Notes: generated by a model not told the origin, from the sequence alone. A stretch of DNA of 64,000 nucleotides from a candidate division CSSED10-310 bacterium (GCA_016931515.1 JAFGEQ010000006.1:259175-323174), one strand, 5' to 3'. Positions 9,313-18,390 are shown, numbered from the stretch's first letter. Translations and numbers: made by a program.

Positions 9313-10489
9313 TATTCCCACCATCAGTCGTTCACCGGGTCTTTATATACATATCCCCATATGCAAAACACGATGCCGATATTGTAATTTTTATTCACGT
9401 TCCGGTGTAACCGCCGAGTTAACCGGAACGCTCATCGAATGTATCTGCAAAGAGATCGAATCCGCACGCTGGGAGCCCAATACGATTGATACCATTTATT
9501 TGGGTGGCGGAACCCCGTCAGTCCTGGATCCAGTTCACCTGAAATCAATCCTGGACTCGGTTCGAAAACGATTTATCGTCCTGGAACCCGCGGAAATAAC
9601 ACTTGAAGCCAATCCCGGTGATCTTGACTCATCGATTTTGCAGACATGGCTTAATATGGGTATCAATCGGGTCAGTCTTGGAGTTCAGTCACTGGATGAT
9701 GCAGCTCTGCGTCTTCTCGGACGGAGGCATCATACTGAACAGGCATTGACGGCCATGGCACATCTGGCACGGATTTCCAAAGAGAAAAGTGAATTCTCCT
9801 GGAGCGCAGATGTCATCATGGGGATTCCGAATCAATCACAACGCGTGTATGAATCATCCTTGGAGCGTATCCTGACTTTTAATCCGCCGCACCTGTCATG
9901 TTATCAGTTGACCTTCGAATCCGGCACGCCTCTCATGAAAACGTTAAACCGGGGTTTGATCGATCAGCTCGATGAAGAGACTGAAGCGATATTTTTTTCT
10001 CGTACCCAATCGCTGCTGGCAGAGCATGGCTATTGGCAGTATGAGGTTTCCAACTACTGTTCAGGGATTGACAGTCATTCACATCACAACGCCAAATACT
10101 GGGATCATGTTCCATACCTGGGAATCGGACCTTCGGCACACAGTTTTGATGGAGTTCGCAGATGGTGGATTGTATCTGATATCAGGGAGTATTGCAGACG
10201 GATTATAGAAGATGGGGAGGCTGTTGAAGAGGTGGAGTTGATCGATTCCCGAACGATGTATAATGAGCGAATCATGCTGGGATTGCGAACGGCATGGGGG
10301 ATTGACCGTTCCATGATTGATGCGTCGATTCAGCCGGATATACTTAATGTAATCAAAGCAGGCCTGATCCGGGCAACCGATGACCGGTTGATACCGACAC
10401 CCCTTGGCATGGCCGTTGCCGATAGTATTGCCGGTCTTCTGATCGCACGCACATATGATCAGGAGATATCCACAAGGAGTTCATGTTAA
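9305..10489 (+). CDS. hemW: HemW-type radical SAM protein (heme chaperone, coproporphyrinogen oxidase-like)
   Basis: 394 residues. The radical SAM cluster motif CKTRCRYCNF (Cys20, Cys24, Cys27) followed by Phe rather than a fourth Cys is the HemW signature; true HemN has CxC. Other family landmarks are IYLGGGTPS, TLEANPGDL, INRVSLGVQSLDD and the C-terminal AHSFDG and YNERIMLGLR segments of the HemN C-terminal domain. HemW proteins bind heme and are thought to deliver it to respiratory enzymes rather than oxidise coproporphyrinogen. It overlaps the end of lepA by 8 bases; lepA-hemW adjacency is widespread in bacteria. Confidence 0.92.
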   Translation: MNNIPTISRSPGLYIHIPICKTRCRYCNFYSRSGVTAELTGTLIECICKEIESARWEPNTIDTIYLGGGTPSVLDPVHLKSILDSVRKRFIVLEPAEITLEANPGDLDSSILQTWLNMGINRVSLGVQSLDDAALRLLGRRHHTEQALTAMAHLARISKEKSEFSWSADVIMGIPNQSQRVYESSLERILTFNPPHLSCYQLTFESGTPLMKTLNRGLIDQLDEETEAIFFSRTQSLLAEHGYWQYEVSNYCSGIDSHSHHNAKYWDHVPYLGIGPSAHSFDGVRRWWIVSDIREYCRRIIEDGEAVEEVELIDSRTMYNERIMLGLRTAWGIDRSMIDASIQPDILNVIKAGLIRATDDRLIPTPLGMAVADSIAGLLIARTYDQEISTRSSC

Positions 10490-10493
10490 GGGA

Positions 10494-11477
10494 ATGGGTC
10501 AGGAAGAATCACTGTCGGCCGGAAACTGGAGAGAATTGATCAGGAACCGTCTTACACGGGAAGAGCAGTCTGCGATCAGTGCTGTTCAGAATTATTTTCC
10601 ATTCAAAATTACGCGCGATTATGCCCGGTTGATCGATTGGGACAATCCGGCTGATCCGTTACGTATGCAGGTAGTACCGTCTCAGATGGAGCTTCAGGTC
10701 AATGCTGGAGAATCCAGGGATCCACTTGACGAACGTCGCTATATGCCGATCCCGGGAGTGATTCACAAGTACAGAAATCGGATACTCTGGCTGATCACAT
10801 GTCATTGCGCACTCCACTGCAGATTTTGCTTCCGCCGTTGGCATCGCTGTGCACAGGAAGTTACTGTCGATTCGACCAACCAAACCCCGCTGAAAGCAAT
10901 TGAAGAGTATCTCCAGCAGGATCCGGAGATCATCGAAGTAGTTCTTTCAGGTGGGGATCCGTTAACGCTTCCGCGTGAGGAGTTAAACAGTTATCTCAGG
11001 AGACTTGCATCCATCCGGTCTGTCCGACTCATCCGGATCCATACCCGGATTCCTGTGGTTGCAGGTGAATCCGAACTCACAAACAAACCACTTTTTCAAT
11101 CGGACCATTCAACGCTGAGACTCGTTGTGCATGTCAATCATCCCAACGAAATAAGTCCGGGATTCAAAAACGCCATCCTGCGCTGGAGGAAGCTTGGAAT
11201 CCCAGTTTTGAGCCAATCCGTCCTGCTCGCCCATATCAATGATACATCGGATATACTGACTCGTTTATTCCTTGAGTTGGCATGTCTCAGGATTCAGCCG
11301 TATTATCTTCATCTTCTTGACCCTGCCGAAGGTACCCGGCAATTCCATGTGCCTGTCGAGCATGCCCGCCGCCTGATATCAACCTTGCGGGAAACCCTGC
11401 CCGGCTATGCAGTCCCCCGACTCGTTGTGGATTTGCCCGGCAGACCATCTAAAACTATCATTGAATTTTCTTCTTGA
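10494..11477 (+). CDS. epmB: EF-P beta-lysylation protein EpmB / lysine 2,3-aminomutase family
   Basis: About 327 residues, matching EpmB (roughly 340) rather than the longer KamA. EpmB converts lysine to (R)-beta-lysine for attachment to elongation factor P by EpmA. The radical SAM motif CALHCRFCFRR (about residue 105), the preceding PGVIHKYRNRILW, VVLSGGDPL, RIHTRIPVV, VVHVNHPNEI, LSQSVLLAHIND and YYLHLLDPAEGT all follow the EpmB/KamA pattern, including PLP-lysine region PGYAVPRLVVDLPGRPSK near the end. ATG 10494 is preferred over 10455, which would overlap hemW; AAGGAG at 10474-10479 is 14 bases upstream, so the start is not certain. It closes the lepA operon. No epmA or efp lies in the window, so whether this organism modifies EF-P is untested. 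Confidence 0.85.
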   Translation: MGQEESLSAGNWRELIRNRLTREEQSAISAVQNYFPFKITRDYARLIDWDNPADPLRMQVVPSQMELQVNAGESRDPLDERRYMPIPGVIHKYRNRILWLITCHCALHCRFCFRRWHRCAQEVTVDSTNQTPLKAIEEYLQQDPEIIEVVLSGGDPLTLPREELNSYLRRLASIRSVRLIRIHTRIPVVAGESELTNKPLFQSDHSTLRLVVHVNHPNEISPGFKNAILRWRKLGIPVLSQSVLLAHINDTSDILTRLFLELACLRIQPYYLHLLDPAEGTRQFHVPVEHARRLISTLRETLPGYAVPRLVVDLPGRPSKTIIEFSS

Positions 11478-11505
11478 CTTTCGCCATTCTTTCACCGTAT
11501 ATAAT
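11474..11505 (+). promoter_or_regulatory. lexA promoter
   Basis: TTGACT (11474-11479) then TATATA at 11498-11503 (18-base spacer) or TATAAT at 11500-11505 (20-base spacer). The inverted repeat described next flanks the -10 box, as expected for autoregulation. Confidence 0.6.
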
Positions 11506-11520
11506 ATATAGAGTGGCGAA
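11480..11520 (+). promoter_or_regulatory. Inverted repeat over the lexA promoter, candidate LexA operator
   Basis: TTCGCCATTC (11480-11489) and GAGTGGCGAA (11511-11520) are inverted copies matching at 9 of 10 positions, separated by 21 bases that contain the -10 box. LexA genes are normally autoregulated and operators differ by phylum, so this is a reasonable operator candidate. I do not see the E. coli (CTGT-N8-ACAG) or Bacillus (GAAC-N4-GTTC) box here. The long gap could instead mean two separate half-sites or dimers. Confidence 0.45.
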
Positions 11521-11537
11521 ACAATGGAGAAAGTCTC

Positions 11538-12140
11538 ATGAACCTGACAGCCAGACAGAAAGAAATATTTAATTACATCAAGGATTTCATACAAAACAGG
11601 GGGATTGCTCCTTCTGTGTCTGAGATCCGTGATTTTTTCCATCTCGGTTCTCTCGGGACGGTACACAAGCATTTGAAGGCGTTGGAGAGAAGAGGGTGTA
11701 TTCAGCGATCCAAGGGTTATGCGCGGGCCATAGAACTATGTGTTGAATCAAGGGCGGACTCGCTGGATGTGCCGATGCTCGGTCTGATAGCGGCCGGGTC
11801 ACCGATTCAGGCGTTCGAGGTACCGGAGACTATTTCGATTCCGGAGGACATGCTTGGGCGTGGGAAAACGTTTTCACTTCAGGTCAACGGTGAATCCATG
11901 ATTGAAGACGGCATTAATGACGGTGATTTCCTGATTGTTGAAAGTCGTTCCACAGCGCATGACGGGGAGATCGTCGTTGCGTTGGTTGATGGAGACGATG
12001 CGACAGTCAAGCGGTATTACCGTGAAGGACGGAATATCCGTCTTCAGCCGTCCAACAAGACGATGTCACCGATACTTGTACCGGGTGATTCCGTTGAAAT
12101 TCGAGGTGTGGTCATCGGATTAATCCGAAAATACAGATAG
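11538..12140 (+). CDS. lexA: LexA repressor, SOS regulator
   Basis: 200 residues, the normal length. LexA represses DNA-damage genes and is inactivated by RecA-stimulated self-cleavage. The N-terminal winged helix (residues 1-65) includes PSVSEIRDFFHLGSLGTVHK. The cleavage site is Ala86-Gly87 (LIAAGSP), the nucleophile Ser120 (NGESMIEDGI) and the general base Lys158 (ATVKRY). GGAG eight bases before ATG. The next gene, dinB, follows 34 bases later without its own obvious promoter, so both are probably induced together. Confidence 0.96.
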   Translation: MNLTARQKEIFNYIKDFIQNRGIAPSVSEIRDFFHLGSLGTVHKHLKALERRGCIQRSKGYARAIELCVESRADSLDVPMLGLIAAGSPIQAFEVPETISIPEDMLGRGKTFSLQVNGESMIEDGINDGDFLIVESRSTAHDGEIVVALVDGDDATVKRYYREGRNIRLQPSNKTMSPILVPGDSVEIRGVVIGLIRKYR

Positions 12141-12174
12141 CTGTTTCATTGTTTCAAGAACAGGGAGTGGGTTT

Positions 12175-13473
12175 ATGAAAACTACAATGTTGAGGTGTGT
12201 TCAATCATCACAGGCAGTCAGGAAAATCTTGCACATCGATATGGACGCATTTTTTGTATCGGTGGAGATCTTAAAAAGACCCGATTTAAAAGGGAGGCCT
12301 GTAATCATTGGCGGGAAATCACCGAGAGGCGTTGTATCCACCTGTTCATACGAAGCCAGGCAGTATGGTGTTCACTCTGCGATGCCTTCGGTGAGGGCTA
12401 TTCGGTTGTGCCCGGATGCGATATGGCTTCCCGGGGATTTCTCGGCGTATAATTATTATTCTCAGCAGGTTTTCGAAATTATGCGCCGTTATTCACCGGA
12501 AGTATATCCTTTGTCGATTGACGAGGGCAGGATTGATCTGACCGGGAGTGAAAGTCTGTTTGGCCCTTCGACGACTATTGCTCATCGAATTCTTCAGGAC
12601 ATTCGTGATGGATTGGGTCTTCCAGCCTCGGGCGGTCTGGCAAATTCGGGTACTGTTGCAAAGATAGCGTCTGAACTCGCCAAACCGGGTGGTTTGATAG
12701 TGGTTTTCCCAGGTAAGGAACAATCTTTTCTAGCGCCTGTACCGATAGAGAAGATTCCCGGGGTCGGCAAGGTCAGTCTACCGCGATTTCATGATTTTGG
12801 AATTCGGACAATTGGTGATATCGCCCTCTGTGATCCGGACAGGTTCGCCAAGGCGTTCGGTCCTTGGGCAACGACGTTGTATCGGATTGCCACCGGTGCT
12901 CAAAAATCTGCGATCCCTGAACCTGCAAAATCGCCAAGTCGAAGTAATGAATGTACTTTCGCAACCGATCTCAGGCACCCTGATGACATTCGACATGAAC
13001 TGAGACGTTTGGTTGAAAAGCTCGGCTTTCGACTCCGTCGAAATAATCTAAAAACATCGACTGTCAGCGTGAAAATCCGGGATGGTCAATTTCATACGAT
13101 AACGCGTTCGAAAACTCTGGATTCGCCGACAAACAAAGATCATCTCCTATTCAATATTGCAGAGACTCTGGTATTTTCCAATCTGCCGAAAAATTACGGC
13201 ATCCGGCTACTCGGTGTGGCCGGACAGAACCTGACTGCCGGACCGGATCAGACCGTTCTTTTCGAAACACACGAAGAGAAAAACTATGAGCGGTTCTATT
13301 CTATGGTCGATACCATCAAGGAAAAATTCGGACGACAATCCGTAAGTTTTGGATTGACTCAGCAGAATCGGCGAAATGAAGGCATCAATGATCGATCAAC
13401 CCGTTTACGGAAACGAACGATCCGCATCACTCGACCATCAAAGATCTCTATACCGTATTACAGATCCATGTGA
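12175..13473 (+). CDS. dinB: DNA polymerase IV (DinB), Y-family translesion polymerase
   Basis: 432 residues. An error-prone polymerase that copies past DNA lesions. The first catalytic motif LHIDMDAFFVSVE (Asp22, Asp24) and the second SIDEG (Asp116, Glu117) are present, with YEARQYGVHSAMP in the fingers and a helix-hairpin-helix EKIPGVGKVS in the thumb. The usual SIDEAYLD reads SIDEGRID here. The C-terminal little-finger domain and a basic tail follow. It sits 34 bases downstream of lexA, consistent with SOS control. Its last 16 bases overlap the end of the convergent aminotransferase gene. Confidence 0.92.
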   Translation: MKTTMLRCVQSSQAVRKILHIDMDAFFVSVEILKRPDLKGRPVIIGGKSPRGVVSTCSYEARQYGVHSAMPSVRAIRLCPDAIWLPGDFSAYNYYSQQVFEIMRRYSPEVYPLSIDEGRIDLTGSESLFGPSTTIAHRILQDIRDGLGLPASGGLANSGTVAKIASELAKPGGLIVVFPGKEQSFLAPVPIEKIPGVGKVSLPRFHDFGIRTIGDIALCDPDRFAKAFGPWATTLYRIATGAQKSAIPEPAKSPSRSNECTFATDLRHPDDIRHELRRLVEKLGFRLRRNNLKTSTVSVKIRDGQFHTITRSKTLDSPTNKDHLLFNIAETLVFSNLPKNYGIRLLGVAGQNLTAGPDQTVLFETHEEKNYERFYSMVDTIKEKFGRQSVSFGLTQQNRRNEGINDRSTRLRKRTIRITRPSKISIPYYRSM

Positions 13474-14648
13474 CGGTTATCATTCAGGAAGGACCGAATA
13501 CCTTTTTTAAATCTGCCCAGTGCCGGCAACAACCTGTCCGGTGCAATTTCACCGAAACCAATCCGAATATGATCTGCAGCACCGAAGAACGTTCCGGGAA
13601 CGCATAAAACGCCGCATACCGTCTCCAGGTAATCGGTGAGTAACCGAGTATCCGGTATATCCTTTATCCTTGGGAAGTAAACACATCCCCATTCCGGTAC
13701 AGTGCCCTCGACTATTTGTATCATCGACCCAATCTCTTCCCGGAGTATTTGTCTGTTTTTCGTTACGATTTGCTGCGTTTTTATCCGGTATTCCTCCAGA
13801 TGATCAAATACAATGGTTGATAACGTCTCCAAATATCGCGATCCGATACCACTCATTAAAATTTGCACCTTGCGCAGATTTTCTATCACATCGGGTGCCG
13901 CGACAATCCAGCCGCAACGCAGAACACTGAATCCATATACTTTCGTCAGGCTGCTGGTACTGATGATCCGGTCGTCAAGCATAGCCGCCGGCAATTGACG
14001 ACCGGGAATAAAATCCCTGTAAATCTCATCAACGATCAGGTATGCATTCGGAGCTTTCTCTTTCATGATTTCGACAATCGAAAGAATTTCCTCATCGGTT
14101 ATCTTATAACCGGTCGGGTTATGCAGATCCGTAATAATAATCAGGCGTGTCTGATGATGGATCAAATCTCTAATCATGTCCTGTTGAATCGGGCGATCAG
14201 TCCAGCGCTTAAACGTATCGATCCGGGCTCCGCAATGCATCGGAGATTGCCAGAGCGGCTGATATCCCGGCGTTTCAACGAGAACCCGGTCATTTTTCTC
14301 TAACAAACCCGTTGAAAGAAGGAATATCGCACTCGTTACACCCTGGGTTGTCAGCAAGTTTCTTTCGGGAACCCCATATCGGTCACAGATCCGATGAATC
14401 AGTGCCGGAAGCCCGTATGCATTGGAGTTTTGAAAACGCTCATTGAACTCATCTTTTGACATCATTGCCCGGTGGCTTTCGAGAAGATCCCACGGCTCAC
14501 AAACACTGCTGCTCATCAGCGAGTAGTAGTCCGGATTCAGGATTTTAGACATCCGATCCTTATACCAGCTCAGGTAGGTTTCTTTCATCTTGACAGGCAC
14601 CGGGCTTATTTCCGCAACGTTCGAGTCAATTATGCCATTACATGCCAC
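13458..14648 (-). CDS. PLP-dependent aminotransferase (class I/II)
   Basis: 396 residues from a GTG at 14648; an ATG at 14588 (METYLSWYKDR-like start MKETYLSWY) is an alternative. Fold-type I aminotransferase: YGLPALIHRI near the N terminus, DLHNPTGYKI (Asn-Pro-Thr-Gly), IVDEIYRDF (Asp and Tyr that contact the cofactor) and SSLTKVYGFSVLRCGW with the cofactor-binding Lys. The C-terminal Arg for the substrate carboxylate may be the one in IRIGFGE. Such enzymes move amino groups between amino acids and keto acids or act as beta-lyases; substrate unknown. Its start overlaps the 3' end of the upstream peptidase gene by 19 bases, and its 3' end overlaps dinB, so the region is tightly packed. Confidence 0.85.
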   Translation of the reverse strand: MACNGIIDSNVAEISPVPVKMKETYLSWYKDRMSKILNPDYYSLMSSSVCEPWDLLESHRAMMSKDEFNERFQNSNAYGLPALIHRICDRYGVPERNLLTTQGVTSAIFLLSTGLLEKNDRVLVETPGYQPLWQSPMHCGARIDTFKRWTDRPIQQDMIRDLIHHQTRLIIITDLHNPTGYKITDEEILSIVEIMKEKAPNAYLIVDEIYRDFIPGRQLPAAMLDDRIISTSSLTKVYGFSVLRCGWIVAAPDVIENLRKVQILMSGIGSRYLETLSTIVFDHLEEYRIKTQQIVTKNRQILREEIGSMIQIVEGTVPEWGCVYFPRIKDIPDTRLLTDYLETVCGVLCVPGTFFGAADHIRIGFGEIAPDRLLPALGRFKKGIRSFLNDNRHMDL

Positions 14649-15970
14649 GGCGGGAGAACGATTGGTTTCTGCTCAAATTGTTTTTTCAACTCTTCCGGCA
14701 TATACTCAGGTGGCACAATCAAGTCTAAAACATGTTCATCGAACCACTCGTCCGACATCACGAAGAAACCCTTTTTGCCGACTTCCGTTCCCCAGCTGTT
14801 TTCAACTTTCCATCGGATCGGTTTTTTCCCAACGAGTTCGACACCGATCAGGACCATGGAGTGAGTCAGCCGTGACTGACCATAATCAAGTCGGTTCTTT
14901 TTGACCATCCCGAAGGGAGTCTGGAAGAGCAGATCATAATCATATAAATCGGTTATGAGAAGTCCTTCCTTGGAGTGAGAATCCTGCACGACATCGCAGC
15001 CGTACAAAACAGCGTTTCCGTCTTTCAGCATTTTTATGGCAATCTTTTTAAGTTCTTTTACGGGAACATTGAGCCATTTCCAGTAGTCACCACCCACCAT
15101 ATTGCCGAATAAATCAATCGTAAACGTTTTGCCAAACGCTGTATTCTCAGCCGGACAACTTGCAAGCGTAAAACAACTTCCAAGATCAATCTCGAGATAT
15201 TTCGTCTTGAATTCCTGGGGTGTGATCCCGATCTCCTGATGATAATTTTTATCTTTATCCCGATATGACCAATCGAACTTTTTAGGTGGGATCCCCATAC
15301 AGGTCGCCAGAATCCGGTAGATGGCCGTCATCGCGTCTGCTTTGCACGTCTCCAGAGCGTCATCGCGTTTTTTAGATTTTCCGACTGATCGCATCCGTCC
15401 GAACGCCTCGCGGATCTTGTAACCGACAAGCTGATTGATAAAACGACTCTGTTCACGATTGAAGGAATCAGGCATGACATCCTTCGGAATCAGGCCGTAT
15501 TTATTGATGAGGTTAACGATCATATGCCATTCCCCGCCATCTGGTGTCGGATTGTCGAGGATAAAGCGAACATGCCTGTCATCAATATCCCGGTCCGTCA
15601 GCCCCTTGAGGATCTCCAGATAATAGTTGGCTTTCTCCAGCTTGTCGTAGAACATCAAGTGATTCTGCGAGAATTCAAGCTTCTCAATTTTAAATTTTTT
15701 CATCGTGATTGTCCGAAGCCAATTCAGATCTGCAAACATCCAGCAGGTTCCACTCTGCTTCTGATCGGAAATATCCGGCTTTTCTTCTATCTCATGAGAA
15801 AAAGTCCAGTTATTCCTGTTCAGGACATCCCGGTTTAATGCGATATCCTGGAGATTCCCTCGGGTCACCGCATTCATGGCGACTTTGAGTCCCTCGTTGG
15901 CCAGAAAATTCTCTTTGTATTTTTTAAGGTGTTCCGGTTTAATCGCGCCTTTTAATGTGCTCTTTGCCAT
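14630..15970 (-). CDS. Bleomycin hydrolase/PepC-type cysteine aminopeptidase, copy 1
   Basis: 446 residues, normal for peptidase family C1B. These cytoplasmic hexameric enzymes trim peptides from the amino end. Oxyanion Gln70 and catalytic Cys76 (DQKQSGTCWMFA), His370 (LTHSMVLIGV) and Asn391 (VENSWG) complete the papain-type triad. There is no signal peptide. AAGGAG precedes the ATG. The family normally ends in a WDPMG-ALA tail that lies in the active-site cleft and sets aminopeptidase specificity; here it ends VLPPWHVMA. It is downstream of a paralogous gene (16026-17363), 55 bases away, and probably cotranscribed with it. Confidence 0.92.
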   Translation of the reverse strand: MAKSTLKGAIKPEHLKKYKENFLANEGLKVAMNAVTRGNLQDIALNRDVLNRNNWTFSHEIEEKPDISDQKQSGTCWMFADLNWLRTITMKKFKIEKLEFSQNHLMFYDKLEKANYYLEILKGLTDRDIDDRHVRFILDNPTPDGGEWHMIVNLINKYGLIPKDVMPDSFNREQSRFINQLVGYKIREAFGRMRSVGKSKKRDDALETCKADAMTAIYRILATCMGIPPKKFDWSYRDKDKNYHQEIGITPQEFKTKYLEIDLGSCFTLASCPAENTAFGKTFTIDLFGNMVGGDYWKWLNVPVKELKKIAIKMLKDGNAVLYGCDVVQDSHSKEGLLITDLYDYDLLFQTPFGMVKKNRLDYGQSRLTHSMVLIGVELVGKKPIRWKVENSWGTEVGKKGFFVMSDEWFDEHVLDLIVPPEYMPEELKKQFEQKPIVLPPWHVMA

Positions 15971-16025
15971 GGTTTTCTCCTTGGTTTTTCTATTTTGTCG
16001 ACAGCTTAGCCAACTACATCAGGAA

Positions 16026-17363
16026 TCAGATAGGGAACCACGCCGGTAATACGACCGGTTTCTGATCGAGAAGTTTCACATGTTCCTTTTTCATATATTT
16101 TTTAGGAACCCAGATCACGATCATGTGCTCATCAAACCACTTGTCAGACATCGTAAAGATTCCTTTTTGTCCGACTTCTGAACCCCAACTGTTTTCGACT
16201 TTCCAGCGCACCGGTTTGTCGTTCACCAGTTCAACGCCTGCCAATACCATGCAGTGTGTGTACACAGATTGACCATAATCAAGCCTCCATGCCCGGTCAC
16301 CATCGAAACTTGTCTTGAAGAAATCGTCCATGCCGTACACATCATGATGCAGGAGACCCAGTTTGGAATGACTCTGCTGTAAAACATCGCATCCGAACAG
16401 AACATGATCATCTTTAAGCAGCATGCTGAGCGCATATTCCTTCAAAACGTCCATCGGAACGTTCAACCACGACCAGATACCGCCATCGATTGCATTGTTG
16501 AACAGCTTCTGGGTGTACATCTTGCCGTAAGGGGTCCGATCTAATGGGCTGTTTGCCAGACAATACATTTCGTCCAGATTTAACGGTATGTATTTCTCGG
16601 CAAACTCCCTGGGTGTGATCCCCTTTTCCTGATGGTATTGCTTGTCTTTGTCCTTCCAGCTCCAATCGAATTTTTCAGGCGGCATTCCGAGACAGACAAC
16701 CAGAATTCGATAAATAATGTCCATCATCGAGACTTTTTTTCGATACAGGGCGTCAACCGGTTTGCCTTTTTTGCCCATATTACGCAGTTCTGCCGCAAAT
16801 TCCCTTAGTTTGAAAAACAACACACTGTTTACATAGCGGGAGTTTTCCTTGTTCGCGGTGTCCGGCATGATTTCCATCGGTACAAGACCATATTTGTTCA
16901 CAACATTCCGGAAAAGAGCCCACTCCCCGCCATCACCAGCGGGAGAATGCAACAGATGTATTATCTCGCGATCATCCAGTGGCTTATCCATACGTTCGAT
17001 CATCGCATTCAAGAACAAGTTCGATTTCTCCAGCTTGTCAAAGAACATGACGAAATTGTGTGAAAACGTGATGGCTTCCATATTATGCGCTCTCATCGTT
17101 TCAAGGCGCAGCCAGTTGATGTCGGCATACATCCAGCAGGTTCCCGATCGTTTCTGATCGGTAATATCCGCCTTGTTTTCAACTTCTTTCGAATAGACAA
17201 AATTGCTTTGATTCAACACCTGGCGATTGAGAACCAGTTCCTGCAGATTCCCTCGGGTTGCAGCGTTCATGGCAATCCGAAATGCGGGGTCTGCGGTCAC
17301 CTCCGCCTCAAGTTCTGCCAGCAAATCCAGATTTAACTCACCTTTATATCCAGATTTTGCCAT
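16026..17363 (-). CDS. Bleomycin hydrolase/PepC-type cysteine aminopeptidase, copy 2
   Basis: 445 residues. A close relative of the neighbouring copy: Gln70 and Cys76 (DQKRSGTCWMYA), THCMVLAGVEL for the His and VENSWGSE for the Asn are all conserved at the same places, as is the RGNLQ segment near residue 40. It ends VLPAWFPI, shorter than the family's usual C-terminal tail. ATG 17363 was chosen because AGGAAGGAG lies just upstream; a longer frame reaches 17399 without support. First gene of a likely unit with copy 1 and the aminotransferase. Two C1B enzymes in tandem point to heavy use of peptides. Confidence 0.92.
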   Translation of the reverse strand: MAKSGYKGELNLDLLAELEAEVTADPAFRIAMNAATRGNLQELVLNRQVLNQSNFVYSKEVENKADITDQKRSGTCWMYADINWLRLETMRAHNMEAITFSHNFVMFFDKLEKSNLFLNAMIERMDKPLDDREIIHLLHSPAGDGGEWALFRNVVNKYGLVPMEIMPDTANKENSRYVNSVLFFKLREFAAELRNMGKKGKPVDALYRKKVSMMDIIYRILVVCLGMPPEKFDWSWKDKDKQYHQEKGITPREFAEKYIPLNLDEMYCLANSPLDRTPYGKMYTQKLFNNAIDGGIWSWLNVPMDVLKEYALSMLLKDDHVLFGCDVLQQSHSKLGLLHHDVYGMDDFFKTSFDGDRAWRLDYGQSVYTHCMVLAGVELVNDKPVRWKVENSWGSEVGQKGIFTMSDKWFDEHMIVIWVPKKYMKKEHVKLLDQKPVVLPAWFPI

Positions 17364-17526
17364 TGTATTGCTCCTTCCTGATTGACGGTTAATCAACATC
17401 CTTCACCGAACCTCCGTTATCATGGAACATACAGAATTTCAACAAAAATCAGATGCTTAAATGCGTTTCGGAATTCCATCGACTTTTCACAAGCGATCGG
17501 GAATAATCGCTTTCCGGAGGTGTGTG

Positions 17527-18321
17527 ATGATTGAACAACTCTACTCCGGACAACTGTTTTTCCGCCGGATCTCGGTGCCGAACCCGTGCGGATCTCTCGT
17601 GTTCATTCATGGACTTGGTGAATCCGGTCTTTGTTTTGAGCAGACAATGGCGTCGATATCAAACGATCCGCTATTGTCCGGCTGGAATCAACTCGCCCCA
17701 GATCTGCCCGGCTATGGCAAAAGTCTTCCACCGTCAATTCCACTGAACCTGTCAGAACTGGCTGCCTTAATCCCTGATTGGTGCTCGCCGTTCATTCAAT
17801 CGCCGGTGATCATTCTGGGTCATTCCATGGGCGGCGTCATCGGCCAGCTCATGGCGGAAGAATCAGACGGAATGATCGCCGGATTCATCAATGTTGAAGG
17901 AAATCTCAGTACGGGTGATTGTGTCTTCTCAGGAAAGGCTGCAGCTTATTCACCGGACGAGTTTGAGATGACTGGTTTCGATCTTTTGAAAGACTCCGTA
18001 TACCGAAACGGTCTCAAATTTTTTGCTCAGAGAGGCTATTATGCGTCTATGCGATTCGCCTGGGCATCTCAGTTTCATCTTAACAGTCAGAACCTGTTGG
18101 ATTTCTCAGCAACGGCTGATGCAGCCGATCGATTCGCGAAACTGCATCTGCCCAAGCTCTACATCACAGGTCAACCCAGCGGCATCTGTGCCGAATCGAT
18201 GGCAGCGCTGACCGCGACGGCATCTCCGGTCGCTGTTATCAGGGATGCCGGGCACTGGCCATTCATCGATCAACCGATTGATTTTCTCAATCACGTGACA
18301 CGATTTTTTCGATCGCTGTAA
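17527..18321 (+). CDS. Alpha/beta hydrolase
   Basis: 264 residues, cytoplasmic. Typical alpha/beta hydrolase fold: oxyanion-region VFIHGLGESG, nucleophile elbow GHSMGG (Ser about residue 102) and the late His in DAGHWPFIDQP; a catalytic Asp is probably in the segment before it. ATG 17527 follows GGAGGTGT, a strong ribosome site, and an upstream in-frame start at 17461 lacks one. It is transcribed away from the PepC pair. Substrate unknown: family members cleave esters, amides or lactones. Confidence 0.85.
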   Translation: MIEQLYSGQLFFRRISVPNPCGSLVFIHGLGESGLCFEQTMASISNDPLLSGWNQLAPDLPGYGKSLPPSIPLNLSELAALIPDWCSPFIQSPVIILGHSMGGVIGQLMAEESDGMIAGFINVEGNLSTGDCVFSGKAAAYSPDEFEMTGFDLLKDSVYRNGLKFFAQRGYYASMRFAWASQFHLNSQNLLDFSATADAADRFAKLHLPKLYITGQPSGICAESMAALTATASPVAVIRDAGHWPFIDQPIDFLNHVTRFFRSL

Positions 18322-18361
18322 GCCTATGTAACGACAACCTTGTATTCACACCTCCGGTCCA

Positions 18362-18390
18362 TTGAAACATCGTGATGGATTCAGTATGGT
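18362..18390 (+). promoter_or_regulatory. Promoter for M16C protease
   Basis: TTGAAA (18362-18367), 17-base spacer, TATGGT (18385-18390), 46 bases before the start codon. Confidence 0.45.
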
